Source: Undibacterium sp. Jales W-56
GTDB taxonomy: Bacteria > Pseudomonadota > Gammaproteobacteria > Burkholderiales > Burkholderiaceae_D
Assembly (NCBI RefSeq): GCF_025548535.1
Contig: NZ_JAJLQW010000003.1
Location: 62,001 to 126,000, forward strand
Direction: 5' to 3'
DNA length: 64,000 nucleotides
The translations under genes and the position numbers were made by a program. Under the pieces are notes generated by a model. It was not told the DNA's origin. It did no database searches and saw nothing but the letters and a program-made list of their open reading frames with translations. Positions 61,492 through 64,000 of this stretch are shown one piece after another; the stretch's first letter is position 1, and each line of letters begins with the position of its first letter.

Positions 61492-63852
61492 ATGCGTTTG
61501 CATAGCCTTCAAAGCCGTGTCGTTACCTTATTTATTGTTCTCATTCTCGCAGTGCAGCTGGCGGGTTTTTTTGCTATTCGTAATGCTATCGATAGTAATG
61601 CACGTGCGGCGATCCGGGAAGAACTCAAAATAAGTGAAAAAATTTTTGGCCACTTACTCGAACAAAATAAACAAAAACTGACTGAGGGCGCGCGCGTACT
61701 CGCATCCGAATTCGCCTTCCGGGAAGCAATCGCAACCAATGATACTGAGACCATTGTCTCTGCACTGGATAATTTGGGCAATCGGTTTGGCGCCAGCTTT
61801 TCTATGTTGCTCAGATTAGATAGAACAACGGCGGCCTCAACTAATAATTCCCTGACAGACAATACCGCGTCAGCGCTATTACCGCTATTTGTTCAAGCTG
61901 AACAATCAGACAACGGCAGTGCGTCCAGTACCGCCATCGTTGAGGGACATCCTTACCAACTGGTGATGATTTCTGTCAAAGCGCCAGTCAGAATTGCCTG
62001 GGTTGTCATGGCAATTCCCATTGATCAAAAAATTGTTGCCGATATGCGCGAGCTATCGGCAATGCAAGTGAGCTTACTCACCAGCAAAAGCGACGGCAAC
62101 TGGAAACCCGGCGTATCGACCCTGAACCGCGAGCAAGTTGAACAACTGGCGCAAATAGTTCCGAGAATCAGCGATAAAAGTCAACTCATCGCCGATCTGA
62201 AAATCGGCGATGAAGATTACAGTGCGCGCGTCTTAAAGCTCGCTCAAAATGCCGAGCTGATGACCGTGGCGGTGCTGCAGATTTCGGTCAGTGAAGCGAT
62301 TGCACCGTATAAAAAATTACAAAGAAATCTCTTGATACTCACGGTATTGGGTGTGTTTATCGCCAGCGTCATCAGCGTACTCACGACAAAAAGAATCACC
62401 GGGCCTATGCGTCAATTAGCCGATACCGCCAAACGGTTGGGCGCTGGCGACTATACCGCCGCGATCACGGTAAAGCGGAACGATGAAATCGGGGATCTGG
62501 CACAAACCTTCGCAACGATGCGCGACGGCATTGCCAATCGCGAAAAAGAAATCCGACGGCTGGCCTACTGGGACACACTGACCAATTTGCCGAATCGCGC
62601 TTTGTTTGTCAGCATGCTGCAAGATGCGATCAAGCAGGCACAGGCAAAAGAACAGGCCTGTTTTGTATTGATGATGGATCTGGATCGTTTTAAGCATGTG
62701 AATGACGTGATGGGCCATAGTTTCGGCGACCAATTACTCAAACAGGTAGCCCTCAGGCTCAGCAACGAACTTGGTCAGGGTGCCACCAAGCCGGCACGAC
62801 TGGGCGGCGACGAATTCGCTGTTTTATTACCGAATTCTTCGCTGAAAGAAGCTCAAGAGCTTGCTACAAGAATTTTACAATCATTGGAAAAACCGATATC
62901 GATTGAAGATCAAACCGTTGACTTGGGCGCTGGCATCGGTATTGCCGGTTTCCCGGACAACGCCAATGACGCAGAGTCTTTGCTGAGCCGCGCTGAAGTC
63001 GCGATGTACGCCGCCAAGCATGCGAACAGCGGCGCAGTCACATATATGCCGGAGATTGACAAAACCAGCCAGCAAAGTTTGTCGCTGCTGAGTGAGTTAC
63101 GAACAGCTTTAGAACAGGAAAATTTTCGCCTGTATGTACAGCCTAAAGTAGCGCTCGACAGTGGCAAGGTGATTGCAGTCGAAGCGCTGATACGCTGGAT
63201 CCATCCTGAGCGCGGCTTTATTTACCCGGACCAGTTTATTCCTTTTGCCGAACAAACCGGCTTCATCCGGCAATTGACGCGCTGGGTATTGAACGAAGCT
63301 GCCCGGGTTTGCAGCAGCTGGATTGCCGATGGTCACCAATTGAAGATGTCGGTCAATCTCTCTACCCGCGATTTGATGGACCAGGATTTACCGAATAAGT
63401 TTGCCGATATCCTGGAACGCCATCACATCACACCTGCCGCATTTTGTCTGGAAATTACCGAGAGCGCGATTATGGATGATCCGGTGCGTGCACAAAATAC
63501 CCTGGAACGGCTGCATGCGATGGGGACAGATTTATCGATCGATGATTTCGGCACCGGCTATTCATCGCTGGCCTATCTGAAAAGTCTGCCGGTTGACGAA
63601 CTCAAAATTGACAAATCATTTGTCCTGAAAATGGAGCAGGATATTGACGACACCAAGATCGTCAAATCGACCATTGATCTTGGTCACAATATGGGACTAC
63701 GGGTCGTCGCCGAAGGGGTAGAAAACAAGGAGGTAATGAGTTTACTCAAGGAGATGGGCTGCGATCAGGCACAAGGCTACTACATCAGTAAACCTATGCC
63801 ATCGGATCAGTTCCTGACATGGTTGCACATCTGGGAATCTGCGCAAAGCTGA
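61492..63852 (+). CDS. Membrane GGDEF-EAL protein with periplasmic Cache-like sensor
   Basis: 786 residues from the ATG at 61492, chosen for AAGGAA just upstream; an ATG at 61447 is possible. TM1 (about 10-30), periplasmic sensor (about 35-270, dCache-like), TM2 (about 280-300), HAMP (about 300-355), GGDEF (about 365-525) and EAL (about 540-785). GGDEF is intact (LGGDEFAVLL) but has no RxxD site in the usual place. The EAL domain keeps EALIRW, VNLS, ITES, DDFGTGYSSL, KIDKSFV and VAEGVE, so phosphodiesterase activity is likely. It follows the cupredoxin-like gene, which may supply its periplasmic signal. Confidence 0.93.
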   Translation: MRLHSLQSRVVTLFIVLILAVQLAGFFAIRNAIDSNARAAIREELKISEKIFGHLLEQNKQKLTEGARVLASEFAFREAIATNDTETIVSALDNLGNRFGASFSMLLRLDRTTAASTNNSLTDNTASALLPLFVQAEQSDNGSASSTAIVEGHPYQLVMISVKAPVRIAWVVMAIPIDQKIVADMRELSAMQVSLLTSKSDGNWKPGVSTLNREQVEQLAQIVPRISDKSQLIADLKIGDEDYSARVLKLAQNAELMTVAVLQISVSEAIAPYKKLQRNLLILTVLGVFIASVISVLTTKRITGPMRQLADTAKRLGAGDYTAAITVKRNDEIGDLAQTFATMRDGIANREKEIRRLAYWDTLTNLPNRALFVSMLQDAIKQAQAKEQACFVLMMDLDRFKHVNDVMGHSFGDQLLKQVALRLSNELGQGATKPARLGGDEFAVLLPNSSLKEAQELATRILQSLEKPISIEDQTVDLGAGIGIAGFPDNANDAESLLSRAEVAMYAAKHANSGAVTYMPEIDKTSQQSLSLLSELRTALEQENFRLYVQPKVALDSGKVIAVEALIRWIHPERGFIYPDQFIPFAEQTGFIRQLTRWVLNEAARVCSSWIADGHQLKMSVNLSTRDLMDQDLPNKFADILERHHITPAAFCLEITESAIMDDPVRAQNTLERLHAMGTDLSIDDFGTGYSSLAYLKSLPVDELKIDKSFVLKMEQDIDDTKIVKSTIDLGHNMGLRVVAEGVENKEVMSLLKEMGCDQAQGYYISKPMPSDQFLTWLHIWESAQS

Positions 63853-63922
63853 GCGCCGCTGGTGACAAAGTATGCGCAGATACATACACGGTAGCGCAAT
63901 GGGCAATCGAAGATAAAGGATC

Positions 63923-64000
63923 TCAGACTAAATGTATCTGCGTGGTTTTACGATCCTGCTTGCGCTTATACATACGGCTGTCAGCGATCTTAATCAGTCG
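63923..64000 (-). CDS. C-terminal end of a GGDEF-domain protein (off the right edge)
   Basis: The minus strand has an open frame entering from the right edge and ending in TGA at 63923-63925. It encodes RLIKIADSRMYKRKQDRKTTQIHLV. The part 'LIKIADSRMYKRKQ' matches the last helix of GGDEF domains ('ADxAMYxAKxxGRN'). Only 25 residues are visible, so nothing can be said of the rest. It converges with the GGDEF-EAL gene. Confidence 0.65.
   Translation of the reverse strand, partial: RLIKIADSRMYKRKQDRKTTQIHLV

Noticed and set aside
1-64000. CRISPR array, rRNA or tRNA genes, prophage
   Set aside because: No regularly spaced direct repeats, no rRNA-like stretches, no obvious cloverleafs and no phage structural genes were found by eye.

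Overview
The window looks like chromosome of a betaproteobacterium of the Oxalobacteraceae type (Undibacterium or Janthinobacterium-like). This is inferred from moderate GC content, the fused isobutyryl-CoA mutase and fused indolepyruvate oxidoreductase, a Pseudomonas/Burkholderiales-type glucose ABC importer, and dense c-di-GMP signalling. The exact genus cannot be fixed from this sequence alone. No rRNA, tRNA, CRISPR array, prophage or intact transposase gene was recognised.

Layout. 0-15 kb: a partial BON-domain lipoprotein, a YihY/BrkB membrane protein, a giant (2,948 aa) cyclic beta-1,2-glucan synthase (NdvB/ChvB type), CsbD, a Crp/Fnr-like regulator, a receiver-PAS-GGDEF-EAL protein and a DUF883-like protein. 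15-22 kb: two tandem Crp/Fnr paralogues, small proteins, thymidine kinase, an Hsp20 gene with a sigma-32 promoter and a ROSE-like leader, an L-lactate dehydrogenase and a LysR regulator. 22-25 kb: hmgA-fahA, for tyrosine/homogentisate breakdown. 25-31 kb: an accessory stretch with a MITE-like element, small conserved proteins, a secreted GWWWN-repeat protein, and a run of minus-strand genes resembling integron gene cassettes. That run has one clear attC site and one degenerate candidate, but no integrase is in the window. 31-39 kb: fused isobutyryl-CoA mutase (icmF) and fused indolepyruvate ferredoxin oxidoreductase, for acyl-CoA and amino-acid-derived 2-oxoacid metabolism.

39-46.6 kb is the most unusual region. 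It holds two divergent operons around a shared control region that carries a 10-bp inverted repeat. Leftward: ECF sigma factor, zinc-finger anti-sigma factor with a protease-prodomain-like periplasmic tail, subtilisin-like S8 protease, and a TorF-type outer-membrane protein. Rightward: a c-type cytochrome fused to two GWWWN modules, a TlpA-like thioredoxin, a DUF4266 lipoprotein ending in a Cys-Gly-Cys-Asn tail, a DUF3570 protein, and an ApbE flavin transferase. The DUF3570 protein carries a DAVSGAS motif like the flavinylation sites of FMN_bind proteins, so the rightward operon may build an envelope flavin/haem/thiol redox system.

46.6-56.6 kb: a glucose-type uptake locus. A sensor kinase and response regulator (GtrS/GltR-like) are encoded with their own GtsA-like periplasmic binding protein. 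They are divergent from a LamB-family porin and a complete gtsABCD ABC importer. 56.6-64 kb: a repeat cluster, LysR and Lrp regulators, an EamA exporter, a GGDEF cyclase, a cupredoxin-like periplasmic protein paired with a membrane GGDEF-EAL protein, and the end of another GGDEF protein running off the right edge.
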